NCBI RefSeq assembly: GCF_028858725.1
Contig: NC_084764.1
Span: 19,519,501-19,583,500, forward strand
DNA from: Colius striatus
Lineage: Eukaryota > Chordata > Aves > Coliiformes > Coliidae
Reading direction: 5' to 3'
Length of the DNA: 64,000 nucleotides
Shown here: piece after piece, positions 14,501 through 24,440 of the stretch
Numbering within the stretch: the stretch's first letter is position 1
Layout of the letters: each line of letters opens with the position of its first letter
The notes under the pieces: generated by a model
Databases searched by the model: none
The model's input: the letters and a program-made list of their open reading frames with translations, nothing else
What the model was told of the DNA's origin: nothing
Program-made: the position numbers and the translations under genes

Positions 14501-16084
14501 CTGCCTCCGAAACTACTTGACCAAATTGGTACTACTGATTACGGGCACTTTCCTCCCTTCCTCTGGCCTTCAAATGAAAAGTGTTTGCATACAGATGGTA
14601 TCTATTTAAATATTTGTATACCAGGTCCAGCCATGCACCCAAACATTTGCAGAACACTGGTATCTATAGCTAGCGAATAGCTCTGCAGCATTTCCAGCTC
14701 CTGTTTTGCAAAGCAGGAACTGGAGTGTAGCTAATGAGAGAAGCATTCCCTTTTCTGTTTCTAGCCCTGGCAACATTGTGTTTAGTCAAGAAAGATGGGA
14801 AGTCACTTGAGATTCTTCGCTGGCAAAAAACCCCTGTAGCAGCAGGTGGGTAAATCACCTCCAGATCACACATAGCAATGGCTTGGAGCACAGGGTGAGT
14901 CCCCAAGAAGAATTTGGCAGATTCTCACCCAACTCCATACCTGGAAAACTTTGCAGGTTTGCAATGCAGGAATGGCCCTGTCTGCCAGAAGGAAGTTTCA
15001 GCTCTTATGTCTGGACTATGTTCATGCAATGAGAGTGGAAGGGAAATGAAAATGACTCAGGGTGACTATTTTATGTAATCCTTTCCACAGCGGCCTTTGG
15101 CTCCCATGCAAATTAGGAAGCACCCTTCCTGCTGTGCTGCTCTTCCTCATACCAGTGAGCCCTCCTTAGAGCAAGTGGTGTGTCAGGAGCCCCTCAGGAA
15201 GAGCAGGTCAGAACAGGGAAGGGGTGTCCCTGTGCAATCTGGAGCCATGGCACTCTCCAATGGCGTGAGCTGGATCAAGTGCCAGTAGCACTGAAGTCCC
15301 CTGGCCAACACTCCTGGCTGCGTCAGTACTCTGCACTGCATCAGTAGCTCTGCTGCACCCTGTCTCTGTCCAGTGGGTTACAGCACAGAAGGAATGGGGC
15401 ACAGTCACCATCCTTTCTTCAGGTGGTCACATAACAGGCTAAAATCTGGGGCTAAAATTAGTCCTGTGCAGTAGATAATCAGATGTGGGTGAGGGCTTCA
15501 GCAAAGTGATTCTATCTGAATGCTGGAGGGAAACACACATTAATGACTGAAGCAGCTTAAAGCCACATCCTCCACTGTTGTGAATCGGACAAGGAGAGCT
15601 GTAGCTACCACAGTGTGGTGGAGAGGAGGCCCCACGCCTGAGTGTCAGCAGTGGAAGGCAGCAGCACGTGTTCCTGGGTGTGTGCTCTCTCTTCCTGCGG
15701 AAATCCCCATTGGAAAATCCGGTGTCCTGAGTTCAAACCAGAGCTGGGCCAGGTGATAAACGAGAGTGAGCAGGCACAGGGCTGAGCTCAAAATTTCCAC
15801 ACCACCTCCTGCCTCCCGCCCTCTCCCTACAAGACCTGTGGAGCAGTGTTGGAGCTGGAACAAGAGGTACCTCTGAGGCTGGGCAGTAAGTTCTGCCACA
15901 GCCACCCTCCAAACCCCTCTCCAGTGCCTGAGTGCTTGGGGAACAGAGGGGGAATCACCTAAAACCCCTGAGCGCATGACCCTATTGGTCTATAGGCATT
16001 AAATGTTTCTTAAAAAGCAAACCAGGTGGATCCTCACATATGCCAGGACAATGAGGTGGGCAATTAACCATTTCACAGACAGGT

Positions 16085-16777
16085 ACAGCAATATTTTTTT
16101 AATAAATACATATCTCACATGTACCAAAATAATTATAAACAAACATGTACAGTATTTACACAATGTACAATTGCTAAAAAGTGTAGCAATTATGACACAC
16201 ATGGTGTGAAACACATTTGTTTCCAATGCCCACAGTTCACATCATTGCTACTTTCTCTGCACAGCCAGGAGGTCACCAGTCCCTTGGTTTGCCGCCTTCT
16301 CCTGCAATGCCCCACTGAGAGCTGCCGAGGTCAGTCAGTAAGGTCAGGAAGCACCACCAGTCCAATGCAAAGTAACATACAATCTCCAAGAAGATGGGGG
16401 TGTTGCTGTGAGCCTGCCTTGCCACGAGAGGACACGTGTTCCTAATGATACTTAATGCCACAAGACAGCTCTCTGTAACTAGCAGGTTGAATATGTAGAC
16501 TGTTACCTTCACAGGGCTGAGAAGATTGGCTATGGGGCTCTTTATCAGGTGATGTGAATAACCAGAGATCTCTATGGGTGTTACACATCCCACTCCTGTA
16601 ATTTAAACACAAGCCAGAACCTGGTACTGTCCTGTTACAGTTATGTGCTCCTTGCTGGGCAGTGTAATATTTCCCTCCTGGTTTTTCCCTCTGCATTGCA
16701 TCTTTGACTTTAGAAGAAAGTCAGTCCTTTTTCTATACATATGTACACAGTCACTTCTTTTCACAGAAAGCTCTGCT
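16085..16777 (-). other. NFKBIA: NFKBIA 3' untranslated region (end approximate)
   Basis: About 690 nt follow the stop on the minus strand and reach an ATTAAA signal at 16098-16103. The distal part is U-rich, with runs of TTTATAATTATTTT type and a UAUUUAUUA element overlapping the polyadenylation signal. This fits a short-lived immediate-early mRNA. The exact 3' end is inferred. Confidence 0.65.
16098..16103 (-). terminator. NFKBIA: Probable NFKBIA polyadenylation signal (ATTAAA)
   Basis: ATTAAA is the commonest variant signal. It lies about 675 nt downstream of the NFKBIA stop, and the context on the minus strand is GTATTTATTAAAAAAA. Cleavage would be near 16,075-16,088. I saw no AATAAA on the minus strand between the stop and this site. 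Confidence 0.6.
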
Positions 16778-16825
16778 TTAAAATGCCAGCTGTCGTCCTC
16801 CAATAAGGCAGTCATCATACATAAG
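16778..16825 (-). CDS. NFKBIA: NFKBIA exon 6, coding part
   Basis: The last 48 coding nucleotides give [15 protein letters not shown] and a TAA stop at 16778-16780. The acceptor is TTTTTTTCTTGCAG just before 16825. Human ends LPYDDCVFGGQRLTL, so the YDDC core and GG/RQL pattern confirm the exon. It is too short to appear as an open frame and was located by homology. Confidence 0.95.
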   Translation of the reverse strand, partial: LMYDDCLIGGRQLAF

Positions 16826-19695
16826 CTGCAAGAAAAAAACAAAAGGCTATTAATGCAAAAGTCTTATGAGAAGTATCATATCCACTCTGGGATAACTGCC
16901 AAATTCTGCATGCCCTGGCTTCGGCAGCGTGTAAAATTTCTACACCAAAATGGTTATGTGTGCCATTTAACAGCACTGGGAACATTAGAAAAACAAATGC
17001 TGGGGAGGAGAAAGCCACCCATTAACTTGATATTTCTCTCACAAGGTTCCGTAGGTGTCAGCAACAGAATGGTCTACAGCAAACCATGTAGCATGAAGTT
17101 AACCTCCATTCCAGTATGTAATCTTTTACATTTTGTTCTTAAATTTACACTGTTTATATGCTTGCCCCATCTTGCTGGTGGCTGACAGCATAACTTTACT
17201 TTACAGGCTATTTGTGCCCATCTGTTACATAGGTAAGAGGTCACTGCAGCATGTCATCAGAGTGGCCTAACAAAACAAACCTACAAAGGGCAGCGTTGTC
17301 CCTTTCTCTTGAAAAGGTGCAAATAGATACTTACTTCATCCTCAGTGAATTCGGGCTCTGATTCACTGCTCTCCTCATCCTCACTTTCTGGTAACATCTG
17401 CAGGTCGGCTGTGGTCAGCTGCTTCAGCTGTTCCTGTATGCTGGAGTTGTCTCTTCCCCATGTGAGCTGACAGGGGGAATAGCCCTGGTAGGTCACTTTG
17501 TTCACATCTGCCCCATGTTTCACCAGAAGTGACACCAGGTCTGAATTCTGCAGGTCAACAGCCAAATGTAGTGCGGTTCTGCCGTTGCATGGCTCCTGCA
17601 TGAAAACAACACAAGGTTTGGCATATTGGGAGAGCCAGAGCCAGTGCCAGACCTGTTGATTCTTAGGACTACAGAGCCCTGCTCTGTTCAGGTCATGGTA
17701 TATCATGAATTACATACCTGAGCATTTATATCTGCTCCCAAGGACAGCAAGTATTCAACAATAGCCAGGTATCCCTGAATAGATGCCAAATGGAGACAGG
17801 TATGTCCTGCAAAACACAAATGAAGGGAAAACCTGAATAAGTCTAACCTAATGCCCTATCACTTAGTTAAAGGCAAGCTGACAGAGGCAAGCTGACAGGA
17901 CAAGAAGATATCTAAGACTGCAATTCATCCATGGCAAAAGGGTATTTTCCAAAAGAGCTTTCCAACTTCCAGTAAGGATGAATAACAGGGTTGGATTTTG
18001 GAAAGGTTTCTTTAAAGCTTTATTCCAGTGTTTGACTGCAACTTACTGTAACCAAAAAAAGAAAAAAAAAGGAGCACTGCAGAAGTACTCATTAAAAATG
18101 CAAAATTCAAAGCCGTAAGAGCCAACAGTCAGCAGTGTGGAAGCCTAAAAGATCGTGATATTTTAAAGAAGTCACACACTTCTATATGCTTTGGACTCCT
18201 CAAACTCTCAAAAAGGTGCAACAATCCTTCTCCACCTCTCCAGAGATCTTTGAGCTCTCAGGGACATCAACCCCTACCCTCAGCAGAGCACACCGACACT
18301 GCTGTGACGCAGAGGAGCGTGCCCGTACCGTTGTAGTTAGTGGCCTGTAGGACAGTGAGGAGGTGGTGAGGCTGGCAGTGCTGTGTGAGGACACCGACGT
18401 TCCGCAGGGAGCCCTGCTGGCAGGCAATGTGGAGGGGAGTGTTTCCTCGGAAGTCCCTCATTTCCAGGTCGCATCCAGCCTTCAGAAGGTGCTCAGCAAT
18501 CTCAGGCTGATCAGTGATCACTGCCAGGTGAAGAGGAGTCTGCAAGCAACAGAGAAAATGAAGGCCTGTAAGTTACACCGCAAACTCGGCAACAACGTCT
18601 GGACAGACCCCTCGACTGCTCCACGGTTTGTGCCCCCCATTAAAAACACAGTTCTTTATGCTTCCCAATATACAGTATGGTTGCCCTTTAGTCTGGAACT
18701 TAGGCCTCTCTGGATACCGTACAGTCAATCCATATGAAGGGTATCATTAACATCCCAATTAAGAGGGATGCAATCCATTGCATCATATTTGAAAAATGCA
18801 GGTGTTAAGTGCCACTCTGGGGGAGAGGATGAAGTGTACTGGAGCCAGTTAGGGACTTTCCTGAATGTAGGCTTTGATTTCAGTACACTTTGATCTAACT
18901 GATTCCATCAATTGGAAAAAAAAAAAAGTAGGACTTTTCGAGGGGGAATTCCCCAGAGGGCTTTTGTGGGGATGGTGGGGGCTGCCCCGGATTTGAGGCT
19001 GCAGAGGTGAAAGTACCTGGCTGAGGTTGTTCTGGAGGTTCAGGAAAGCACGGTTCCCGCTGGTCTGCCGGATCACCTCCAGGCTCAGCGCTTTCTCTTC
19101 GTGAATAATTGCCAAGTGGAGAAAACTGTAGGGGAAAAAAAAAAAAAGGTGTATTTTTTAAAAATGAAAACATTTCAACGCCTCGGGTGGAACCCCCGCC
19201 GATGCCACGTTACCCCCCTCGGCGCCCCGCGGGCGGGCGGGTCGGGGCGGTGCGCGGTGTCGCAAGCCGGGGCTGCGAGCGCCGGGGCTTTCCGCGCCGC
19301 CGTTCCTGGCCCCGCTCCAGGGACTTTCCGCCCTCCCCGCCCCGCCGCGGCCCGGCCCGCCCGGCGCCTCCCGGCCGCCGGCACGTCCTCTCCTGGCCCC
19401 GCTGTGCCGCGGCCCTCCATCCGCGTCCGTGCGCCCCCCCCCAACCCCTGCCTCCCCACACCACCACTTACGTGTCCCCGTCCTCTGTCAGCTGCTGTGC
19501 CCAGGCGGGCGGTTCGCGGGGCTGCAGGCGTATGTCCTCCAGTTCCTTCACCAGCTGCCGGTACTCCTCCTCCTTCATGGAGTCCAGGCCGCTGTCGTGG
19601 CGATCGTCGAGCGGGAACCCGCCCTGACGCTCCTTCTTCGGTGGCTCGTAGCCCTCCATCACCGGCGGCTCGACGAGGCGGCTGGCGCTGATCAT
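16778..19695 (-). CDS. NFKBIA: NFKBIA, NF-kappaB inhibitor alpha (IkappaB-alpha), six coding exons
   Basis: The CDS joins 19472-19695, 19017-19125, 18329-18539, 17718-17806, 17335-17595 and 16778-16825 (942 nt, 313 aa plus TAA). The protein holds NF-kappaB dimers in the cytoplasm by masking their nuclear localisation signals. Seen: the phosphodegron DRHDSGLDS has serines 35 and 39, equivalent to human S32/S36, the IKK sites. K20/K21 precede it, equivalent to the ubiquitinated human K21/K22. About five ankyrin repeats follow (roughly 73-105, 112-144, 145-178, 183-211, 216-248), with TPLHLA, CLHLAS and TALHLAV cores. An acidic PEST-like tail (about 279-298, [18 protein letters not shown]) and a short C terminus end the protein. 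Human is 317 aa by memory. The start is the first ATG, in a strong Kozak context (GCCGCCATGA), and opens with the family-like MISASR N terminus. All introns are GT-AG. One oddity is Cys at residue 253 (SPCQLTWG), where human has Tyr. Confidence 0.97.
17335..17595 (-). CDS. NFKBIA: NFKBIA exon 5
   Basis: This exon has 261 nt, exactly 87 codons (residues 212-298). It encodes ankyrin repeat 5 ([20 protein letters not shown] onward), the linker and the acidic PEST-like stretch ending FTEDE. The acceptor is TTTCATGCAG and the donor GTAAGT at 17334. Intron 5 is 16826-17334 (509 nt). Confidence 0.96.
17718..17806 (-). CDS. NFKBIA: NFKBIA exon 4
   Basis: This exon has 89 nt and no long open frame of its own. 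I found it by joining phases: the split glycine is followed by [20 protein letters not shown] and then SLGADINAQ, the fourth ankyrin repeat. The acceptor is TTTTGCAG and the donor GTATGT at 17717. It ends on a codon boundary at Gln211. Intron 4 is only 122 nt (17596-17717). Confidence 0.95.
18329..18539 (-). CDS. NFKBIA: NFKBIA exon 3
   Basis: This exon has 211 nt and encodes residues 112-181 plus the first base of Gly182: ankyrin repeat 2 ([19 protein letters not shown]) and repeat 3 ([11 protein letters not shown]), ending at ATNYN. The acceptor is TTGCTTGCAG and the donor GTACGG at 18328. Intron 3 is 17807-18328 (522 nt). Confidence 0.96.
18943..18954. promoter_or_regulatory. Palindromic kappaB motif in NFKBIA intron 2
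   Basis: GGGGAATTCCCC is a perfect 12-bp palindrome containing GGGAATTCCC, a high-affinity type of site. It lies 62 nt into intron 2 from exon 2, in sequence that is not especially GC-rich, so it is less likely a composition artefact than the intron 1 matches. Confidence 0.5.
19017..19125 (-). CDS. NFKBIA: NFKBIA exon 2
   Basis: This exon has 109 nt and encodes [20 protein letters not shown] and onward to NNLSQ, the first ankyrin repeat. The acceptor is a long pyrimidine tract (a T run and CCCTACAG) just before 19125. The donor is GTACTT at 19016. The exon ends on a codon boundary at Gln111. Intron 2 is 18540-19016 (477 nt) and carries a perfect 12-bp kappaB palindrome. Confidence 0.96.
19284..19293 (+). 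promoter_or_regulatory. kappaB motif in NFKBIA intron 1
   Basis: GGGGCTTTCC is a perfect GGGRNWYYCC match 36 bp from the canonical site at 19,320. GC-rich surroundings raise the chance of a random match. Confidence 0.4.
19320..19329 (+). promoter_or_regulatory. Canonical kappaB motif in NFKBIA intron 1
   Basis: GGGACTTTCC, the classical immunoglobulin-kappa enhancer type, lies about 370 nt inside the gene from the ATG. Orientation is opposite to transcription, which does not matter for an enhancer. Function is inferred from the motif and from its neighbours at 19,284 and 18,943. Confidence 0.5.
19472..19695 (-). CDS. NFKBIA: NFKBIA exon 1, coding part
   Basis: This exon has 224 coding nucleotides: 74 codons plus two bases, the first two of the Thr75 codon. 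It encodes the regulatory N terminus: K20/K21, the DSGLDS degron and the segment [18 protein letters not shown]. The donor is GTAAGT starting at 19471 on the minus strand. Intron 1 is 19126-19471 (346 nt) and very GC-rich on the exon 1 side. Confidence 0.96.
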
Positions 19696-19748
19696 GGCGG
19701 CGGAGCTGCGGCTGCCGGAGAGTGAGCGGCGGCGGCGGCGGCGCGGGG

Positions 19749-19756
19749 CATATACA
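19749..19756 (-). promoter_or_regulatory. NFKBIA: TATA-like element of the NFKBIA promoter
   Basis: The minus strand reads GGGGTGTATATGCCCC. TGTATATG lies about 55 nt upstream of the ATG, so transcription would start near 19,720 with a short 5' UTR of about 25-30 nt. The human promoter also has a TATA-like box just downstream of its proximal kappaB sites. Confidence 0.6.
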
Positions 19757-19765
19757 CCCCGGCGA

Positions 19766-19774
19766 GGGGATTTC
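19766..19774 (-). promoter_or_regulatory. NFKBIA: Second kappaB-like site between kappaB1 and the TATA element
   Basis: GAAATCCCC in gene orientation (GGGGATTTC on plus) sits 24 nt downstream of the proximal kappaB site. The human promoter has GAGAAATCCCC at the corresponding place. The full 10-mer GGGGATTTCT misses the final C, so it is a near match. Confidence 0.5.
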
Positions 19775-19798
19775 TGCGGGGGAGGAGCCGCCGAGGAC

Positions 19799-19808
19799 GG
19801 GAATTTCC
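19799..19808 (-). promoter_or_regulatory. NFKBIA: Proximal kappaB site of the NFKBIA promoter
   Basis: GGGAATTTCC on the plus strand (GGAAATTCCC in gene orientation) is a perfect GGGRNWYYCC match about 45 nt upstream of the TATA-like element. By memory it matches the human proximal kappaB1 site in sequence and relative position. It is the expected element of the NF-kappaB/IkappaB-alpha feedback loop. Confidence 0.85.
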
Positions 19809-20053
19809 AGCCACTCAAAGCCCGACCGACGGGTCTGGTCCTGCTCGGCGCCGGCGGCGGTGGCAGGGAGGGCGGGTCGGCTCGGGCCGGCCCCTTCCCT
19901 CCCCTCAGCCGCCCCGGGGAGGGAGGAGGTCGGCCCCGGAGGGGAATTGGCGTTTTTCCACTTCGGCGGGGGGAAGTACTCGCCTCCCGGCGTCCCCGTC
20001 GGTACTTCCCTGCTGCTGCTCCCCGGGCGGCTGCCGCTCGCCGGCCTTCCCGG

Positions 20054-20063
20054 GGGGCTTTCC
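20054..20063 (+). promoter_or_regulatory. Upstream kappaB motif of NFKBIA
   Basis: GGGGCTTTCC lies about 360 nt upstream of the ATG. Human NFKBIA has additional promoter kappaB sites a few hundred bases upstream, so this is a candidate counterpart. Confidence 0.4.
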
Positions 20064-21033
20064 CTGCCCTGCCCAGGCATGGGGCTTCGGCAGTGCACCC
20101 TCCGGCACGGCAGCGGCTGCGGGGGCTCATGGCCGCGGCGGGGGTCCTTCTGGGCTGGGGATCGCCTGCACACACTAGGCTCTGCCAGCCCCGATTGCAG
20201 CCTGCATCCCCCTCCCTAGCTTTTCACCGGCTTGCTGTTTGATAAGAGGCGCTGCTGAGGAATGTCTCAGGCCAAAAGACCAGCCTATGAGTGAACGAAG
20301 GGGTGGTCATCACATTCGCAAACGCTCTACCACTCATGAGGTGCCTTGTAGCAGGACAGGTCGCCTCTACTGCCCTCATTCATGCACCCTGCAACGGCCG
20401 TTTTGATGGCTGGTGAGAGGGATTCTCATAGAAGTCGTGAGCCAGTACTCGTTTGACAAGTAAGATCAGGCTTCATAGCCAGCCCAAGGTAGCGAGCTCG
20501 TGCTAAACGTTCAGAGAGCCAAGCACCACCCAGAGTGAAGCTGAGGCTGCAAGAGCAGCAGCACGCTGCATGTCTGCCCTGCTGCTGGTTGGTGTAGGGT
20601 ATTTTTGGAGAGTTTAACATAGAATTGCATGTCACAATATCTGCAAGTGTGCAGGTGCTGCCTCAGCATTTAGATTTCACATCTCTGCTGTGGAAGGTTT
20701 CATTCTGCTTCAGTGCAGGAGGATCAGGAATGAACAGGAGAATTCTGCTGTACATCCAGCTCTCGTCCAGGACCAAACAGGCCTCTTTCAAAACGTACAT
20801 ATACATAACAGAACAAACCTTTTAAAGAAGAAATTATGTCTTCTGCTATTATTCTTACTTTCTCTGGCCATTCCAAACAATTATTCTGTGTTCCTTTTTA
20901 CTTCTGTTGTGCCATCCACGGGCAATGAAAACTGGATAAATGCAGGTTCCCACATGGATAAAAGACATTGTCTGTGAGGCTGACAGAGCTGAATTTTTCC
21001 CTGGTGAATTTTTGCTTCTACTTTTCAGATGTG

Positions 21034-21043
21034 GGGGATTCCC
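21034..21043 (+). promoter_or_regulatory. kappaB motif about 1.3 kb upstream of NFKBIA
   Basis: GGGGATTCCC is a perfect GGGRNWYYCC match in non-GC-rich sequence. Assignment to NFKBIA is by proximity only. Confidence 0.35.
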
Positions 21044-24000
21044 ATGAAGAAGAATTCTTCTTCTCCTCCAATTCTTTCTGGCCTCACTGAGTAACATTCA
21101 CTGCATTTTGGTGTGGTTTTTTTTTTCTTTTGCCATTTTTCCCATGGGATGACATTCCTTTGAACAAGAACTTATGAGAAAATCCAAAGATGAAAGGGGG
21201 AGCCAGAGGAGAAGGCAAATGCCTGACTTTCTGTGAGCAGATGTTCTTGATTTTCAGCCCAACTGTACCATTCCTGGACTTTTTTTCGTTATTCATCACT
21301 TGGCCTGGGACAACCCAGAGGTGGATTTGGGCAGGTTTAGAAAAAAGCTGTACAACTCTTTCTTGTATAGGTTAAGGGTCATGAAAGTTTTGCAAGCTTC
21401 TCGAAACAGTTTCCCCTTTTTAGTGTAAATTATCAGGGGAAATTTCATTAACAAATTATTTTCCTCTTACCTGCTTCCCTGCAAAAAAAAAAAAAGGAGG
21501 ATGAGGGTTAGAAAGCAAGCTCCTGCTCTGACTAGCAGGGGAATCAAGCCCAGCCAGGACAATGCTGCCTCCTCATGCTGGGGCTTTGCTAGAATCACAC
21601 AGAAACTAAACTTTAAAACTTCCTGTCCTCGCTGCGATGGCTGGAAACTGAGTTCAGCAGAGGGAGTTCTTTGCCTCCTTCTATAAGTGTCCTCCAGCCG
21701 CTCTCACAGGCAAACACGAAGCTATTTTTATCCAGCATTTGCCAGCAGAAACATCTTTTCAGAGGCACACGAGATGCTTTTGTTTTGAGTTAAAAACTCG
21801 GCAGTACTGCAGCCAGTTGTAGGTGGCGGAAAGGAGATGGAAAATGTTCTCTGGATGGAAAGTCACACAAGTCCAGCCCACTTCCTGCCCCAGGGAGATG
21901 CTGCTGCCCCACAGCCCTCTGTGTTGGAGGGGGACCTTAGTCGTGGGCCAGCACCCCTGGGTGTTAGGCAGCCAAAAGAACGGATCACAGAGGAATTCAG
22001 CTCTAAACCCCGATCCACGTGTAAAGTGGCAGCCAGCTGTGGGTGCAGGAGCAAGCGGAACTCTTGCTAACATCAAAACAAAGCAAGCTGCTGTCTTTGC
22101 TGTAACTCCTCACAGCTAACAAAGCCTTTGTACGGTATTTGCCTAGAGGGAAGGCATGTAGGAGACAGTATAAAGCAAAGGTTTTGAAGCTGTGGTGAAG
22201 GCCATTGACGCTGATTTTGTGCTACTGAGGTACTGCCCTTTTTTTTTTTTTAAATTAACACATTCTAGGGGTACAGTTTTCTACGTGGCCCACAGAGAAA
22301 AATAATAGAAAGAAATAAACTCGGCTTTGGGGTATACAGATTGTGTAACTGTATACCTGTTACCGCTCTGATTTCCCACATGGCCTCTCACCCAGGTGTT
22401 GCAGTTCTGGGAGGCTCAGGCATACCATATCCATCCAGGGACGGGGGTTAGCCCTGCTGAAACGGGAGCAAAACTTCATGAACACTGCAGTCATCTCTGC
22501 CAAACTAAACCCTCTTTGTCTTCTTGTGTGTTCTGGTTTAACACCTCTGCTATGTCTGTATTAATTTTGCAGGAGTGATGTTTAACAGTTTGAGAGGAGA
22601 TTAATGTTCTCTGCATTTTTGTATTTGGGATTATGTCTCGGGCACTTCAGGACCAAGGGACTTCCTAAAAATCATTTTAGCAATGTAAAAGGCTGTAACC
22701 ACAATAAGTGGTTTTGCATCTAAGGGCTAGATTTTTACAAAAGCCTCCTGCACTCTGGATGCCTGGAGCATTCAGTTGGCAGGGCTGTGGGGATGAGATG
22801 TTTGTTTTTATTCTGCCTTGCAGAAAGCAGCTGGCAGGGCTCCGAGAAGCAGCCTTGCGTGCCTGAATACTGAAAAGGGGCAGTAGGGTTTTAATCAGTT
22901 TTTAAAGTACATGAAAGATTCTCGTGCTGCTGCCTCCAGCAAACACATTAAACTGTAATTTCCTGATTGATGCACTAATCATAAGAACTGTCTAGTGCTT
23001 GTCACTGTGGTGCTGTCGATTTACCAGAGTTGGTCCCTCAACTTCATCCTTTTGTGATTGCTGCTGCAGATACCTATTAACTGTTTCCTCCTATTAACTG
23101 TTTCCTCTCAGTTAATCTTGAGGACTGTGCATGGCTTGCAGTAAGTGTACCAAGAAAGCTAGTCTGCAACATCCAGCAGGATCTTGGCCCAGGTTGTTAA
23201 AACCGAAAGCAAAGCAGGCTAGTGGAGTAAACCTGCCACCTGCACATGTATATACATGTGCAGATAGCCCTTTGGAACAGGACTCTGATTTATTGCTCCA
23301 GAAGTCTGCGGACTTTGCTAGTACAATGGAAGCCAGGGAACAATCAACATCATTCTGATAACTTTCTGCAATTAAAATCTATATACCTCAGGATCGCCTT
23401 TCCAACTGCTGTAGAGATAAGAACCAGGCAGCTCCAAACAAATAGTCCAGCAGTAAAAGAGGAGAACAGCCTTCTCTTCTCTCTTGCTTTCTAATAATAA
23501 CATGACTATTACTAATTTGAAAACTTTAAAACAAATGGCCAGATGAAAAGAAGTTAAGCAAGGTCCCTTTTTGTCAGCTGCAATGAGGACTAACGGTGTT
23601 ACAAGTGCTGTATCTCCATCTCCTCAAACTTTTAAGTTTGAGGCATTTAAGAGACAGTCAGATACTCCAAAAAGCAGCATGGTGGATATAGTAGGAAGTA
23701 TTTCTTGGCTTTATTTGAGCTGATATAACATCCACACAAACAATGTGGGGGTTAATTTTTGTCACATAAAGCCACAGTCCAAATTCGGGCACTTAAAATC
23801 CTACCCATGTCCCACAGATACAGAATTGGAGTTAACTAGGGTGTCCTGGCCAGAGTCTCATAGACCTAGATTTCTGTCTGGCTACGCTAGCCTCTGTTTT
23901 TATTTTTAGACTGCAGCTTATTTTTGGCATCTCTTAAACTGATGTATTGCATCCCTGGGAAGATCTGCATTTCTCTGCATGAACTGTGGGCTGTTTATGT

Positions 24001-24440
24001 ATCAATTGGTTGCGTTTCTGGGGATCCTTAGGGATGAAGTGTACTATATCAACTTAAACTGCTTTTATTGTTATGCCTTAAGAGTAATTATAGGTCAAGT
24101 AATTTGAAATCAGCTGCCACTTGGAAAACAAGATTTCACTGGTGTCATTCCCATTTCTGATGTCTAAGTTTTGTTAAAGCATGTTGTTTGCAAAGCTTTG
24201 AGCTCAAGTCCTCTGCCTGGTGCAGCAAAGCTTGCTGCCACGTGTTTCTTGCAGGAGACTTGAGCTGGGGGAGAAGAGAAGCTAAGGCTAAGGCAGGTTT
24301 CTTGATCTTCTTGTACAACTTTTCCTTCAGCAATGTGAGTAATGTCACTCCATATCAGTACAGCTGCCTCTATAGCTGCAGACAGAGTGGAAGCACCTGA
24401 TGGGGAAAATACGAACTGGGAGAATGCTAATACTTAAAAA

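Larger units (their letters stand above)
1..16080. other. Intergenic sequence downstream of NFKBIA, no supported gene
   Basis: No open frame here resembles a known protein. The longest (5,086-5,730, 214 codons) has no recognisable domain and no splice or start context to support it. The stretch contains a T tract, a G/GT microsatellite and one CR1 fragment. In human, PSMA6 lies further on this side, but I see no PSMA6 exon. Confidence 0.7.
19190..20200. other. CpG island over the NFKBIA promoter, exon 1 and intron 1
   Basis: About 1 kb of dense GC with very frequent CpG covers the promoter, exon 1 and most of intron 1. Flanking sequence is ordinary. Long open frames on both strands here (for example 19,694-20,242 plus and 19,175-20,173 minus) are side effects of the base composition. 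Confidence 0.85.

Noticed and set aside
15720-15760. GTTCAAACC word reminiscent of a tRNA T-arm
   Set aside because: No acceptor stem, anticodon arm or D-arm is found around it.
16600-17185. 180-codon plus-strand frame 16,643-17,185
   Set aside because: It lies antisense to the NFKBIA last exon, intron 5 and 3' UTR and has no domain.
19101-20242. Long frames on both strands over the NFKBIA CpG island
   Set aside because: Base composition explains them. On the minus strand only the segment from 19,695 to 19,472 is coding; the in-frame upstream extension beginning near 20,175 crosses the TATA and kappaB elements.
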